In this document: one piece after another, positions 46,666-58,861 of the stretch
Layout: each line of letters starts with the position of its first letter
Numbering within the stretch: position 1 is the stretch's first letter
From: Mikania micrantha
Taxonomy: Eukaryota; Streptophyta; Magnoliopsida; Asterales; Asteraceae
Direction of reading: 5' to 3'
Length of the DNA stretch: 64,000 bases
NCBI GenBank assembly: GCA_009363875.1
Contig: CM018685.1
Coordinates: forward strand, 64,336,593 to 64,400,592
The notes under the pieces: model-generated
Database searches by the model: none
Told to the model about the DNA's origin: nothing
What the model saw: the letters and a program-made list of their open reading frames with translations, nothing else
Program-made: the position numbers and the translations under genes

Positions 46666-47152
46666 TTTATTTGGATTCGGTGATAGGGATTTGAAAGAAT
46701 TTACAATTTTGGTCCTTTATGTTTCACAATAATCTTATATTCGAATCTTTAACTTCAATAATTACACAATAGTGTTTAACTTTCTCGGTTTGTAAAATGT
46801 ATGTTAGACTGTTAGGTCCAAATTTTCTTTTATAAAAGTACCAAGCTAACCTTAGCTCTACTTTATCATTTGATTTTCCCACAGTGATCGTTCATGAGTT
46901 CACACTCACCGTAGACTCCCGTTTGTTTGAATTTTGACAACCACGTTTCTTTCCCCTTCTTTTAAATGGCTTGAAACGCAAACACCTAAAACGGGAATTT
47001 CAACCATCGTCCCTCGTATTTGATATTCAGAAGCATACGTCCGAGCCTCCTAGGAGAAAGCTACCAACTAAATAAACCACTTAAACATATCTCAACAACA
47101 GGCCTTGAACCAGATTTGAACTCAAGAACTCTTTAATGATATTATATATATA
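46666..47152. other. Spacer
   Basis: AT-rich, no gene or repeat could be supported, ending in a (TA)n tract. Confidence 0.5.
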
Positions 47153-47529
47153 ACTAAGAAAACTCCTACTAACCAATCAATTTAGAAAAAAAAATTCATA
47201 ATTTGTTATTATTAGCTTAGAAATGTTATAAACAACAACATTTTAATAAAAATATGTAGATCATGAAGTTACGTATAAGTAACTTATAAAGTTACATAAA
47301 TGTAACATATATATGTAGTGCACAAGTTACATATATGTAATCAATGAGTTACATATATGTAATAACATGAGTTACATGTATTTTTTTAATATTTTCTTTT
47401 TGTTAACAAATCTAACGTTATAATAAAACAAAATGTAAAGCAAAAAATGAAAAACAAAATTGATTGATAATGATTATGATTAGTTTTCTTAGTTTTCTTC
47501 AAAATGGAGGTTTCTATGGAACCCTCCCC
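47153..47529. mobile_element. MITE family X, copy 1 (left end lost)
   Basis: It matches 48262-48629 through AAGAAAACTC, ACTAACCAATCAATTT and GTTACATATATGTAA blocks. The right end is GGAACCCTCCCC followed by (TA)n. The left terminal repeat is missing. Confidence 0.75.
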
Positions 47530-47543
47530 TATATATATATATA

Positions 47544-48224
47544 GGAGCTGGATCAAATACATATGAAACTTAACGCACTAAACGTAAGATGAATTGTGGA
47601 CCCTTTGATCAAATAATCAACGGACAAGATCTAGTGGTCCCCACTTTATACAACTTTATCCACAAAATAAGGGTAAAATATAACTGGAAGGGCAAAAGAG
47701 GAACAACCACATTTTCTATGTTACAACAAGTTTCATTCGGTTTTTAAAAATTAAATAACTTTTACATTCTTTATTATTTTTTTTAAAAAAAATACACCAT
47801 AAAATTGAGAATTTTATTATCTTTAATTTGAGTATAGTATTGTTATAGTTTTTTCAAGTTTTTTTTTACGTGGTCCGTGATTTTTATGATTGGTACGTGA
47901 TTATACAGTTGGTCCTTTGATCATGCATGCTAAATGACGGTCCGTGATTTTCATATAGCGTGGTCCGTGATTATACATTTTGTCATTGATTATGTGCGTT
48001 AAATAACGGTCTGTGATTGTTATATAAGACGGTCCGTAATTATTGGTCTGTGATTATCTTAGTGGTCTTTGATTATGGATGTAAAGTATCAGTATGTAAT
48101 TTTATGAATCACAGGCTGTGATGTTATATGGACGATAATGCTCTTTGCCCAGATAACACATGGCGCATTCATGTGGCTTCCTATGTTTAGTATGTTAATA
48201 TTAATATGTACGTTAACCGTCCCC
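47544..48224. mobile_element. MITE family Y between (TA)n tracts
   Basis: It starts GGAGCTGGATCAAATACA after (TA)n and ends TTAACCGTCCCC before (TA)n. The termini are only weak inverted repeats. The interior carries many GGTCCGTGATT-type words. Confidence 0.6.
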
Positions 48225-48233
48225 TATATATAT

Positions 48234-48630
48234 GGGAGGGTTCAAAAGAAAATTGCTCACTTTGGAAAAAACTAAGAAAACTCTTACTAACCAATCAATT
48301 TTTAAAAAAAAAATTCATGATTTTTTATTATTAGCTTAGAAATGTTATAAACAAGAAAAAAATTTGTCATAAAAATATCTAGATTACGAAGTTACGTATA
48401 TGTAATCTATAAAGTTACATATATGTAACTTGAAAACGTAGTTTACAAGTTACATATATGTAATAACATGAATTACATTTATTTTTTTTATTTTTTCTTT
48501 TTGTTAACAAATCTAACCTTATAATAAAACAAAATGTAAAATAAAAAACAAAAAACAAAATTGATTAATAACAATTGTGATTAGTTTTCTAAGTTTTCTC
48601 AAATATGAAGGTTTTCTATGGAACCTCCCC
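48234..48630. mobile_element. MITE family X, copy 2 (full length)
   Basis: The ends GGGAGGGTTC and, reversed, GGGAGGTTCC are inverted repeats, with (TA)n on both sides. It is a diverged copy of 47153-47529. Confidence 0.8.
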
Positions 48631-48642
48631 TATATATATATA

Positions 48643-49068
48643 GGGGAAGGTTCCCCTAAAAAGTATATTTTGCCTAAGAAGGCTAAGAAGGATTTTTAAA
48701 AACTCCAAAACCGAACCAAACAAACTCTGATTGAATTCATTTTTTCATAATTTTAACCGTTTGATCGAACCCTAAAACGCAAACCTTAAATCATAAACAA
48801 TAAACCCAAATACTAAAACCAAAATATTAAAAACAAACCCTAAACATAAAGATAAAACCTAAGAGCTAAAAATCAAGCCCTAAAATCTAAATTCTAAAAC
48901 TACTTGTTAAAGCTAAAACCTAAAAGCTAATATTGTAGGATTCGATGAGACGATTCGAATGCCATTGAAATGAGTTCAATCGGAGTTCGTTTGGGTCGGT
49001 TTTGAAGGTTTTGAAAATCCTTTTTAGCCTTCTTAGGCAAAAAAGACTTTTTATTTGATCTTTCCCCT
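48643..49068. mobile_element. MITE family Z between (TA)n tracts
   Basis: The ends GGGGAAGGTT and, reversed, GGGGAAAGAT, each followed within 40 bp by TGCCTAAGAAGGCTAA, form about 55-bp inverted repeats. (TA)n flanks both sides. Confidence 0.85.
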
Positions 49069-49081
49069 ATATATATATATT

Positions 49082-50459
49082 GTTTAAAAATTCCCAATGA
49101 TTACAATAATATGCGTAATTTATTCAAAGGATATTATTATCTCAATTACAAGTATAGGTGGCAAATGTTACTGCACAGACAAACCCAAACTTTGAAAACT
49201 TTTTAAAATTTATATAAAACTTCGTAAAATATCACTTTGATTCATTAAATTAAGTTTATTTCCTATAGTATTATATCATAAAATTTTCCTCTAACTTTCA
49301 TCTGTTAATTTTAAAAATAATAATCATGAATTATATCAAATGACGGTAACGTGTTGGTACGATGAAAAATAATAAAAACATCGACTTAAGAAAATTGGAA
49401 TTATTATAACTATTTTTTATTTATGTTTTGATCTTTATAAACGAGTTGTGGTAACTTAATATTATGTATTTAACAACGCCAACGTAAGATACAAAGTGAA
49501 GTTAAATATCATCACGTGATTGTTCTTGTATTTTATTTTAAATTACATTGTTATTTTCTTATACTTCAATATACATGACATAATAGTGTTTTCTATTTAC
49601 ATTTCAATCTCTACATTGATTGTACGCCAATTTTAGGCATTTAGTATGCATGGCAGATCAATTTTTTTGATTATTTATTTGGGATTGCCACGTGCTTGAT
49701 GGAGTTAATTCACATAGTTGTTATGAACCAATACTTAATTATAATGTGATGTTTGCAGGTCACAAATAGATACTAATAGAATATCATGACCGGGAAAGTG
49801 TTTGTGAAGAATCAAACGTTATGCATTTTGAAAATTTGTAACCACATGCAAACTTAGTCTTTATAATTTGTGAAGTAATTAGAAACTAAACACGTATGAT
49901 TAATGTATGTAATTAGTTTTATACTTCTACATACAATCTTTTGTAAAATTTAAATTGAAATTTTATAAGACCATCTTCGTACATGTGTAAGCACGTAACT
50001 TGTTTTGGGTGTTACGAGTCTTCATAGAGGTGCATGTCTAGCAAATCTTGTTGAATTCTCTCATCTCAAGTCACAAGCACTTAAACTCAAACTTTTGCGC
50101 TTTTGATGAGAAATGATAACGTTCGATCAAAGACCCGATCATGAAGCCGATAGCATGAGATTAGCATATCTATTTCCTATATTACATATGATTGACTGAA
50201 TATTAAACATTGCACTTGAATTATTATGATTTGGTATTCGAAACCAAAATCCTCTCCGGATAAAATGAAGAAAGTTAAAAATAAAAGAAACTTTACACAT
50301 CAAGTCAATTTACATGTTTTTAAAACCCATAAGTGAAATACAATACAATTTTTATCTTTTTCAAAACATAATTTTCTTTTAATTTTCATTTAATATTTAT
50401 GATATACATATTTTAATATGCATTCAAATATAAATTTTATTTAAATCAAACTCTTAGTA
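49082..50459. other. Gene-free AT-rich spacer
   Basis: No reading frame, inverted repeat or retroelement similarity could be supported over about 1.4 kb. Confidence 0.6.
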
Positions 50460-51040
50460 ATTTTTGAAAAATATCATTTTTAGTGACTTTTTTTATAGTC
50501 ATAGTATTTTACTCTTACTTTTTAACTACACTTCAATACTCCTCCTTTGCTTAAATTTTAAACCCAGGACATTTTTAAAAGGCAATGCATCTACGTGTTT
50601 TGTTTTGGTGACCTATTGAGGATTTGCCAGTGGTCCTAGTGGCCCGGTTCAAAATATCTTAGTACCCATATATAGTGTCAAACTATGAGTCAGATTTCTC
50701 ATCATTTGCTCCTGTGTCAATATTAGCCATTACACCAGCTATTTATTTCATTTAACCAATGTTTTGAAAACCGAACCGACCGATCAGACCAGTAACCGGT
50801 GTTCCGGTTCGGGGTTCTGGGCCGTTTTGGGCAAACCGGCCGAACCGGTGGTTGAACCGTTTGTTTTTCTATTTTTTTCATTTTGTATATACATTTTTAT
50901 AAAATGTTTATAAAATCATCCAGTTTTTAAATCCTGTAAATCCTGTTCGGTTCTAAAAACATTGCATTTAACACTTCAAAATCAAAATAAAACATGCCTT
51001 ATACTCATAGTACTTCCATTAGTAATATTTGAAAGATAAA
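50460..51040 (+). repeat. Partial duplicate of the pectate lyase promoter and start
   Basis: Blocks here recur in order just before the gene: GAAAAATATCATTTTTAGTG (50465 and 51069), CCTAGTGGCCCGGTTCAAAA (50634 and 51112), the CATTTAA-CTTCAAAATCAAAA leader, and ATGCCTTA(T/C)ACTCATA (50994 and 51212). The upstream copy keeps the ATG and about 10 codons, then diverges. It was later split by the MITE at 50757-50964. Confidence 0.8.
50757..50964. mobile_element. hAT-type MITE in the duplicated promoter
   Basis: It is 208 bp. The termini CAATGTTTTGAAAACC and, reversed, CAATGTTTTTAGAACC are inverted repeats. CATTTAAC flanks both sides (50749-50756 and 50965-50972), a perfect 8-bp duplication. The interior is rich in CCGAACCGG words. 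Confidence 0.92.
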
Positions 51041-51211
51041 AAAAAAAGCCGTAAAAAAAATAATATTTGAAAAATATCATTTTTAGTGACCTATTGATGA
51101 TTTGCCAATGATCCTAGTGGCCCGGTTCAAAATGTCATAGTACCCATATCTATATTAAAGATTTAACACCTACTATTTATTGCATTTAATCCTTCAAAAT
51201 CAAAACAAAAC

Positions 51212-54200
51212 ATGCCTTACACTCATACTACCACTCACATTGTTGTATGTTGCCTCTTTACATATCTATATTCTGCCATTGGAGCCACTTTTAACCTCAC
51301 ACTCCCCTATCAACACCCTAATCCTGAAGCTGTGGTTCAAGAACTACAAAGGTAATATCTTGTTGCATATTGCATAACCCCATCACAATTTCTTCTCATT
51401 CTACACAAAATTCTTGTATTTTAAGAACTAAATCATAAAATTAGGTGAAATTTAATGTGGGTTTTACTTTCAGGACACTAAATGTGTCAATCTACAGAAG
51501 AAAAATGCTGGACAACGGCGCCGGTTGCCTCACCGGAAACCCAATCGACGATTGCTGGCGGTGCGACCCAAATTGGTCAAACAACCGCCAACGTCTAGCC
51601 GACTGCGCGATTGGGTTCGGAAAATCCGCAGTTGGCGGGAAAAACGGTCAAATCTACGTGGTGACCGACTCCTCCGATCACGACGTCGTTAACCCAACTC
51701 CGGGAACCCTCCGATACGCCGTCGTACAAACCGAACCCTTGTGGATCATCTTCTCATCCAATATGTTAATCAAACTCAAGCACGAACTAATCATCAACAG
51801 TTACAAAACCATCGACGGCCGTGGTGCCAACGTGGCAATCACCGGCGGTGGGTGTATTACGGTGCAGTACGTCAGCAATGTCATCATACATAACATACGA
51901 GTGTACGACTGTAAACCATCGGGAAATACCAATATACGGTCGAGTCCAACGTATGTTGGCTGGAGAGGCAGATCGGACGGTGACGGGATATCGATCTCTG
52001 GATCAAGAAACATATGGATCGATCATTGCTCTCTTTCGCACTGTACGGACGGATTGATTGATGCTGTACTGGGGTCCACCGCGATTACGATTTCGAACAG
52101 CCATTTTACGCATCATAATGAAGTTATGCTTATGGGTCATGACGATGGGTACATGCCTGATAAAGGGATGCAGGTGAAATTTTAAAATTTTTAAAACCTG
52201 TTTTTGTGCATTAATGACTTGTACAGTACAAGTTTTACGTTTAGGTTTGTTTGTGTGTGTTATAATGTAGGTTACATTTGCATTTAATCATTTTGGTAGA
52301 GGTTTGATACAAAGAATGCCAAGGTGTAGACATGGGTACTTTCATGTGGTGAACAATGATTTTACCGAATGGAAGATGTATGCGATAGGTGGTAGCGCCG
52401 ACCCAACGATAAATAGTCAGGGCAACCGCTACATTGCACCAAATGACGCCAATTCTAAAGAGGTGGCTTTTTGAGATGCATCTTGTTGAAAAGTAATTTA
52501 GTCGGATTACTATGGGTCACTTTATTAAACTCTTGGTTTTAAGATTCAATCGTATAACTTTTTGGTATCAAAGCTCTCATGTTATATATATATACAGAGG
52601 GATTGTATTATGTGAAAACACGATCTTAAAGAGAAAATTCTTAAACCTTATATGGGTCGTTCATTTGTAATCTTGAAAATAAATATGTGGTTCAGATTAA
52701 ATTGAATAAAAAATTGGGATTTGAATAAAAAATATGGTTTGTGGACCATATATTTATTTTCAACATTCAAAATGGACGGCTCAAATAAGGTTTAAGGATT
52801 TTCTCCCTAAAATCAATTTTTCATAGGATACAATCCCTGTATATATATAATCTCTAATACTTAAATGTTATTATATTTTATATGTTGTTTTTTTTTAAAC
52901 TTGAAAACAGGTGACTAAGCGAGTGGACACGGATGATGGGCTTTGGAGCGGGTGGAACTGGCGAACGAATGGTGACATGATGGTAAATGGTGCCTTCTTT
53001 GTGCCATCTGGCAATGGCTTGAGTGCGACCTATGCAAAGGCGTCGAGCTATGAGCCCAAGTCAGCTGCTCTTGTGACACAACTGACTATGTACGCCGGAG
53101 TCTTTGGTGAACCAAGGTACGTGCCTGTTTGTTCTACATGCTCATTGCTTTATAACAAGCATGCTAGCTTAGGTTTTATATTAATCTAACTTTTAAATAT
53201 AGGAGGATACACTCTTTTGATTGTTTAATATCTATTTTTTTTCATAGAAAGGGGAAAAGTACCCTTTATTTGGGCCTAAAAGTTCAATTGTCATTGTATT
53301 AGAGTGATAACAAACAAACTTACTCAGTATATTCTCACTCTTTAGTAGGGTTGTGGAGGGAAGGATGGAGACAAAGTTTACCACTATCCCAGTTGGGACA
53401 GATATGCTGCTCCGAATGAGTCCCCGACTCAATTGTATTAGAGTGATAAATAATTCCAATTGCATATCGTTTATTAGATCTAGACCAAAAATACAAAGTT
53501 AGACCAGCGACATCGTGCCATGGAAGTTGGTGTGAAAGTGAGGCGACAAGTGATCATGTCTTGCGACACCTGGAGCCCCTCGTGTGTGGTTCACGAGCAT
53601 GGTCTTGGACCGTGAGAAACTTCAAGGGTGTGAAGATGCAAATGTGGAGGTGTGGTAGTGTAAGGCTATGTGTTATGGGGGTGAATGAGGCATGATGGAC
53701 CTCGGTCATGCCCCCGTTGCGCCCTCCCCACTGGCCACTACAGCAAGGGCGTGACCGAGGGTGGTGTGATGGTGGTTGCGGGAAAGAAGCCAGTGAGCGT
53801 TGGAGGTTGTGGAATGATGGGGGTGTGAGGGGGTGATGGTTTTAGACTTTTAGTTGTTTATATGACGCCTACGTGGAGTGGTGGGGATGTCATGAGTACA
53901 CATAGTCTAAAAGTGGTGTGATAGAGTAAATATGGAGTTCTACGGAATTTGATTGAGAAATTTGCATGGGTTGATGTGGCAACATGGAGTGTAGAACCAT
54001 GACCCATAGCCTAGGCTTACAGTTTGGAAAAAGACTATTTTCTTCACAACAAATTAAGCAAAGGGTTCATGGTCAAAATGTTTTCTTTCCCCACACTCTA
54101 TTGTTTAAAGGGGGTGAAGCATAATATGGGTATTAACCTTCAAAACCGAGTTAAGTATTCGAATCAAAGCAAGTCGGCTGGTTTTGTCATTTTAAGATTC

Positions 54201-56627
54201 AAATGGTTTAGTGTAGGTAGTTTAGTGGCTTGAATGGGTCGGTTTGGTTAACCAGATGTTTAAAACACACACACACACACATGCATATATATGTGTGTGT
54301 GTGTGTGTGTAAGAGGATGTTCAATTGAGAGCCAACTATAATAACCATTTATGGTCACAAATCTTTTTATTTTAAAATTTAAAACTCGGTTTAAATTGTA
54401 AAAGTTGTTCCATGGCTAGTCTTACCAACTCACACAAAGTTGGTTTATTGGTTCATAAATCCAGTTAGCTATTTGTCGTAAAATTTTCATCAAAATTGGA
54501 CAATGAATACCCCAAGTTTTATTCAATGTTGAGGAAAATGCTCTCTTAGGCCACACAACTGAGCGCTATAAATGTACTTGGACCTCCGATGGGTGCATTT
54601 AGTACGCATATTTGGGTGATGTGGCAAATCCTTGGGAAGGGTTGTGAGAGGTTGGCATTTGAGTCTTGGACATGTGGTGTATTTGATGTGTTGTGAGAAA
54701 GAAAGAGAGAGAACGGAGTGCATTAATAAACGTTATATGTAATGAGACTTGACCCAGGTGTGAGAGGCCTTGATAGTGCCCGAGTCATGCCCTTGCACCA
54801 TTACACATAGGTCATGACAGTTGCTTGAGGGTTTAGCGGTGACCATGGTCACGGGGTGAACCACACACTCCCATCAATGATCGTTTTTTCTTTTCTTTTT
54901 TATTTATTTTCTAAACCAATAAAAAAAATTTATATAATCATTCACCTTTTCACCCACTATATCTTACTATTACACATATTTTCTACTCACACTCATTACC
55001 CAACACTTCACTTATGTGACACCTATGTGACATGGGATCATCAGCTATCAAAACCCGCCACCATTACACATAACCTAACGAAGGAAGGAGGAAGTGACTA
55101 CTCAAACCAATTCGACCAAAATAAAGTATTGGGATCTTATTTTTAGGGGTGAGAAATGTCAAAAAAAAAATTGTATGGATCTAAAAAGAAAGTTGGAAAT
55201 TATGAGGGGGCGGTTGCACTTCATTTATTCTTTTTTTCTATTGGATGTTGACAAAAGGGGCGGTTCATCTAAGTCACTTGTGGGCCTGTGGCCATTTCTG
55301 GCCCACTATCGTTTACTAAAAAGCTCCCCCTTTAAAGGTTGAGATATTACAAAATTATTTAAAAATTATTTTTTTATTGTAGAAAGATCACACTGATATT
55401 TTATTAGATTTTCGCTATAAATTAAATATGTTCTATCACTATTAATCATCATGAATTTTCACAATCATTTATTTCTACAATAACCTTAAATTACTTTAAA
55501 AACACATTTAGCCTAATGGTATTCAGATGTGTAATAGTTAATGTTATATAGTTAGGAGTAGAGTAGGTGTTGGTAAGATGACTGCTTTGATGTCAAATAT
55601 GGTTTTAAAAACAATATGTTTTACGCTTTAAATCAATGTGTATAGCATTATATTTCACGTCATAAGTTCGGGTTGGGTCGGATAAAATAATAATGTTTGA
55701 TTGCATAATTGAAATGCATTATCATCTAAAAAACAAACAATAAAATCACGTCTATGAAAATTAAAAAAAAAACACATTTTAAAGTTCTATTCAAGTTTTC
55801 ATCTTTTGGAAACGTTCTATCATGTGTTTGATCAAAACATTTGCAAATAGCTCTTATGGGTTACTCAAAAAAATCCTATAAGGTCAAAAGAAATTAAACG
55901 ATATATTCTCTTTAAGCGAACCAGCCTATCCTTCGTATGGGCTTACGTGATGGTTGGAACAAAGACACATTTGGTTGTGAATTCAAATGTGGCGGATAAA
56001 TATAAATAAAGGCACATATCTGCATAGCGAATTGAAATTCAATGGGGTCCTGTGACCCTGTTCAAATACATGAGTCCGTCCATGGTTTTAAACAAGTCGA
56101 ACTGAACCAAATCTAAGCTCGCTAAGGTTTGGGCTCCGCTCATTTTGACTTAATTAAATAATAAACTCGGTTAGGCTCGTGAGCCGGTTTGAGATCGACA
56201 TGTGAAGCTCGAGCTTGATAATTAAACGAGGCATATTTCAAGGCTCGGGATCGGGCTCGTTTAAGCTCGACTAGTTCGAGCTTTTTACCGAATGGATCTC
56301 AAATTTTTCACGAGTTGGCTTAATTCATTTGAATTCCTAATTATCTCTCTTTCTACAAGAGTGGTTGAGTTAATTTACCATTTGTGTAGGGATGATGATG
56401 GGAGCAAGTCATTCTCCGGTGGAACAATCACCGGAGATAGTGCAGGCGGAAACACCGGAGGAGGCGGCGTCGGCGGCGGCGATAATGATGATTATTTTGG
56501 GATGACGTTTGGAGGTGACACTCTTACAATAGTTCCATCACCGACAAGAATCCTTTTTATTGTTTTTGTTTTATACATGACTACAACCACCAATACTGGT
56601 GGTTTATTTTCCTTATTATTGCTATAG
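51212..56627 (+). CDS. Pectate lyase (polysaccharide lyase family 1), five exons
   Basis: Exons by GT/AG and frame: 51212-51351, 51474-52173, 52271-52462, 52911-53116 and 56390-56627 (491 residues). The enzyme cleaves de-esterified homogalacturonan in the cell wall by beta-elimination, with calcium. There is an N-terminal hydrophobic signal peptide, the plant N-P-I-D-D-C-W-R-C-D-P-N-W motif, the D-G-D-G-I-S-I and W-I-D-H-C-S-L-S Ca-site region, H-H-N-E-V-M-L-M-G-H, and the R-M-P-R-C-R-H-G-Y-F-H segment with the catalytic Arg, then A-I-G-G-S-A-D-P-T-I-N-S-Q-G-N-R. The last exon is Gly/Ser/Asp-rich and ends in a hydrophobic tail, suggesting a GPI-anchor signal. Intron 3 holds a MITE; intron 4 is 3.3 kb. 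The weakest point is the join to the last exon, supported by phase, an AG site and the D-N-D-D-Y-F-G-M ending. Confidence 0.85.
52595..52839. mobile_element. MITE in pectate lyase intron 3, between (TA)n tracts
   Basis: The ends CAGAGGGATTGTATTATG and, reversed, CAGGGATTGTATCCTATG form inverted repeats, and sub-terminal TTTAAGGATTTTCTC-type blocks also pair. (TA)n flanks both sides. Confidence 0.85.
54265..54310. repeat. (AC)n...(GT)n microsatellite
   Basis: An AC run, ATGCATATATAT, then a GT run. The halves are complementary and could form a hairpin. Confidence 0.95.
56085..56285. repeat. GCTCG-rich MITE-like block
   Basis: AAGTCGAACTGAACC at the left and CTCGACTAGTTCGAG at the right, with many AAGCTCG/CGAGCTT words between. 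It resembles hAT MITEs of the 'clan' made of GCTCG words. The ends are not exact, so boundaries are approximate. Confidence 0.5.
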
Positions 56628-57189
56628 TGATTGATTTTGGACACAAGAAAGAAAAGTATGAAAGAAATGTGAAAAAGAAACGTCATTTTGGTCCACATTT
56701 TATTAATATAAATAACTTAAATTAGTGGTGTGTGTCATGGAAGGGTGGATAACGTCATTCGTCTCATCTTTAGCAGTTTCCAGTGACACCAGACTCATTA
56801 ATTTAGGAAACGAGCTCAACACGTATTAAAGTTTTAGACAAAAACACATAAAATTACACCACACTTATGACCCTAACTATCCTTCGTCCATGGCAGTTTC
56901 ACTTAAGATAACGTTATTAACAAAAATGGAAAATACCATATTAACAAAAATAGAAAATACCATATTAACAAAAATCGAAACTCGTCAGGTTTACTCCATG
57001 AATTTTGAAATTATATTATTTACATCTTAATTTGGAATGTCGGTGTTCCGCTTTATACTCGTCTTGCATTGATTCGTCGGCTGTTCGGTTTTTTTCCTTT
57101 GTTTTTTGCAAAATTTGTTAGTTGTTAAAAGATCTTTGTTTTGGGATATGAACATGTATGTGGGATAGTGCAGCAGCCAAAAGTTTGTG

Positions 57190-57420
57190 TTTAAAACCAT
57201 CTTTACTACCATATTCATCTATGAAAACTTTTATGAGAAAACTTGATACTGAATAATTTTCTGGCCACACTAATAACAACACTCCCATCATCAGCATCAT
57301 ATGTTTCCATAGATTCTCCAATGCCTTCTGAACTGGATTTATTGCTGGAATCAGTTGTTTGACCAACTACTTTTGAAGTTTCATCTTGCTTACCAGGGTC
57401 AAAAACTAGGGTTCACATAT
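57190..57420 (-). pseudogene. Unrecognised gene fragment
   Basis: The minus strand from about 57410 reads P-G-K-Q-D-E-T-S-K-V-V-G-Q-T-T, then an acidic/Ser-rich stretch with D-A-D-D-G-S-V-V-I-S-V-A, and then meets stops. The composition is protein-like, but the family is unknown and no start or splice structure is clear. Confidence 0.3.
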
Positions 57421-57438
57421 TTTCCTATACGTAACAAA

Positions 57439-57692
57439 GGGGTTGTTTTTTTACCTCTTAAAGAGTCATTCAGCACTTAACCATTCAGCACTTAACCATT
57501 CAGCGCGTTTGGTTTAAATTTAGTTGCCTCTTAATGATTTAATTCAGCACTTAACCATTCAGCACCAATACCATGCTGAACCATTCAGAGGTGCAACCAA
57601 ACATTCAGACCTTTTAACCATTCAGACCATCTTAATCATTCAGATCTCTTAACCATTCAGCACTTAATGATTCAGACCAACCAAACAGCCCC
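57439..57692. mobile_element. hAT-like MITE with CATTCAG minisatellite
   Basis: It starts GGGGTTGTTT and ends AAACAGCCCC, near-perfect inverted ends of the widespread GGGGCTGTTTGG type. The interior has about ten TTAACCATTCAG-like units. No convincing target duplication was found. Confidence 0.75.
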
Positions 57693-57959
57693 AAAGTCTA
57701 ACGATAGCATTTTATATTTGTTTTAATTTTCATAAGCACTCCATCATGACTTTGTATAATTACTCCAAATTCTAATCCTACAACCTTTAAATTTTTTAGA
57801 TTTTAGATTTTTAATCCTTAAGTTTTTAAAAATTTATAAAATATCTTTTTTATCCCCTCAAGTTCTAGAGCTTTAGATTTACCCTTTTAGTTTAGTTATT
57901 CGGTTTCGGATTTCGAGGTTAACAATTTAATTCATCAACTTTCAAAAATGTTATTTAGA

Positions 57960-57973
57960 CCCCCCCCCCCCCC
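57960..57973. repeat. Poly-C tract
   Basis: Fourteen C in a row between TTTAGA and AATTTT; its length is likely to be error-prone in any assembly. Confidence 0.9.
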
Positions 57974-58149
57974 AATTTTCTAAAGTTTCGAACATATCCT
58001 TGCATGTCGTCGTGTCGGTATAAACTCAGGTGGATTTACATTTTGATGTAAACTTTTTTTTTTTTAGAAAACGACTCGTGTTATATACGTTTTAATTTGC
58101 TCTAAGTTTCCAAGTAAATTGTTTTCATTCGAAAATAAAAATTTGAGAC

Positions 58150-58181
58150 GCCGCCGCAATGTGCGGTGGTAAAATTACTAG
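58150..58181 (+). mobile_element. Helitron-like 3' terminus
   Basis: CCGCCGCAATGTGCGG hairpin, then ACTAG followed by T. Compare 33094-33127 and 59696-59728. Confidence 0.55.
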
Positions 58182-58861
58182 TATACCTTATTTAGCAATG
58201 TCGGTGGATTTTTCCACCGACAAAACTACTGTTTATATATATTACTTTTGAAAATTAAGGCAACAAAATGAGTTGGTTCAGTGGCTTCCACGCTTTTACA
58301 AGATACATGCTCTCCTCTCAAACCTTGGTTCGAGTCCCAATAATGTTGCTCTTATCATTTTGGTTGATTGTTCCCACCGACACCAACTTAGGTATTAGTC
58401 CTATTAATGCTATTAATATATTTTTGGTTTATTATGTCTTAGTATATATCCGAATATCACATATGTTGTATATTATCTAATCGGCACCCTTTTTTAATTT
58501 AGGTTTTAGATCTTATCTAAATATATTGTCAAAAACAACTTATTTACCATTTTTTTTATTCTACTTTCTTATATTTTTTTTCTGTTAATTTACTTTTTTA
58601 ATTTAGCATTTTTTTACAACAATTTAACTTATTAAAGATTTTCTAATATATTGTTGCAACATATTTTTTTATTATAGAGCTTATCTCATATGTTATATAT
58701 GATCTAATTTTTCACAAAAAAAATTCTTTTATTAATTAAGAAAAATATAATGCAATCGTCACTTATATCGACTAACGGTGACCTGTTGTTAATGAGAATG
58801 AGACAGACATCGACTTAATAACATTTTCCCATTACATAACCATTTATATATATATATATAT
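58182..58861. other. AT-rich spacer
   Basis: GTCGGTGGATTTTTCCACCGAC at 58200-58221 is a perfect short palindrome. A 70-codon frame at 58268-58480 has a hydrophobic core but no recognisable family and is probably chance. Confidence 0.4.

Larger units (their letters stand above)
53117..56389 (+). other. Long intron 4 of pectate lyase
   Basis: It begins GTACGTGCC and ends TTTGTGTAG. It holds a G-rich 53500-53850 segment with GTGGTG and GCCCC words, a CA/TG microsatellite at 54265-54310 and a GCTCG-rich MITE-like block at 56085-56285. No other gene is supported. Confidence 0.65.
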
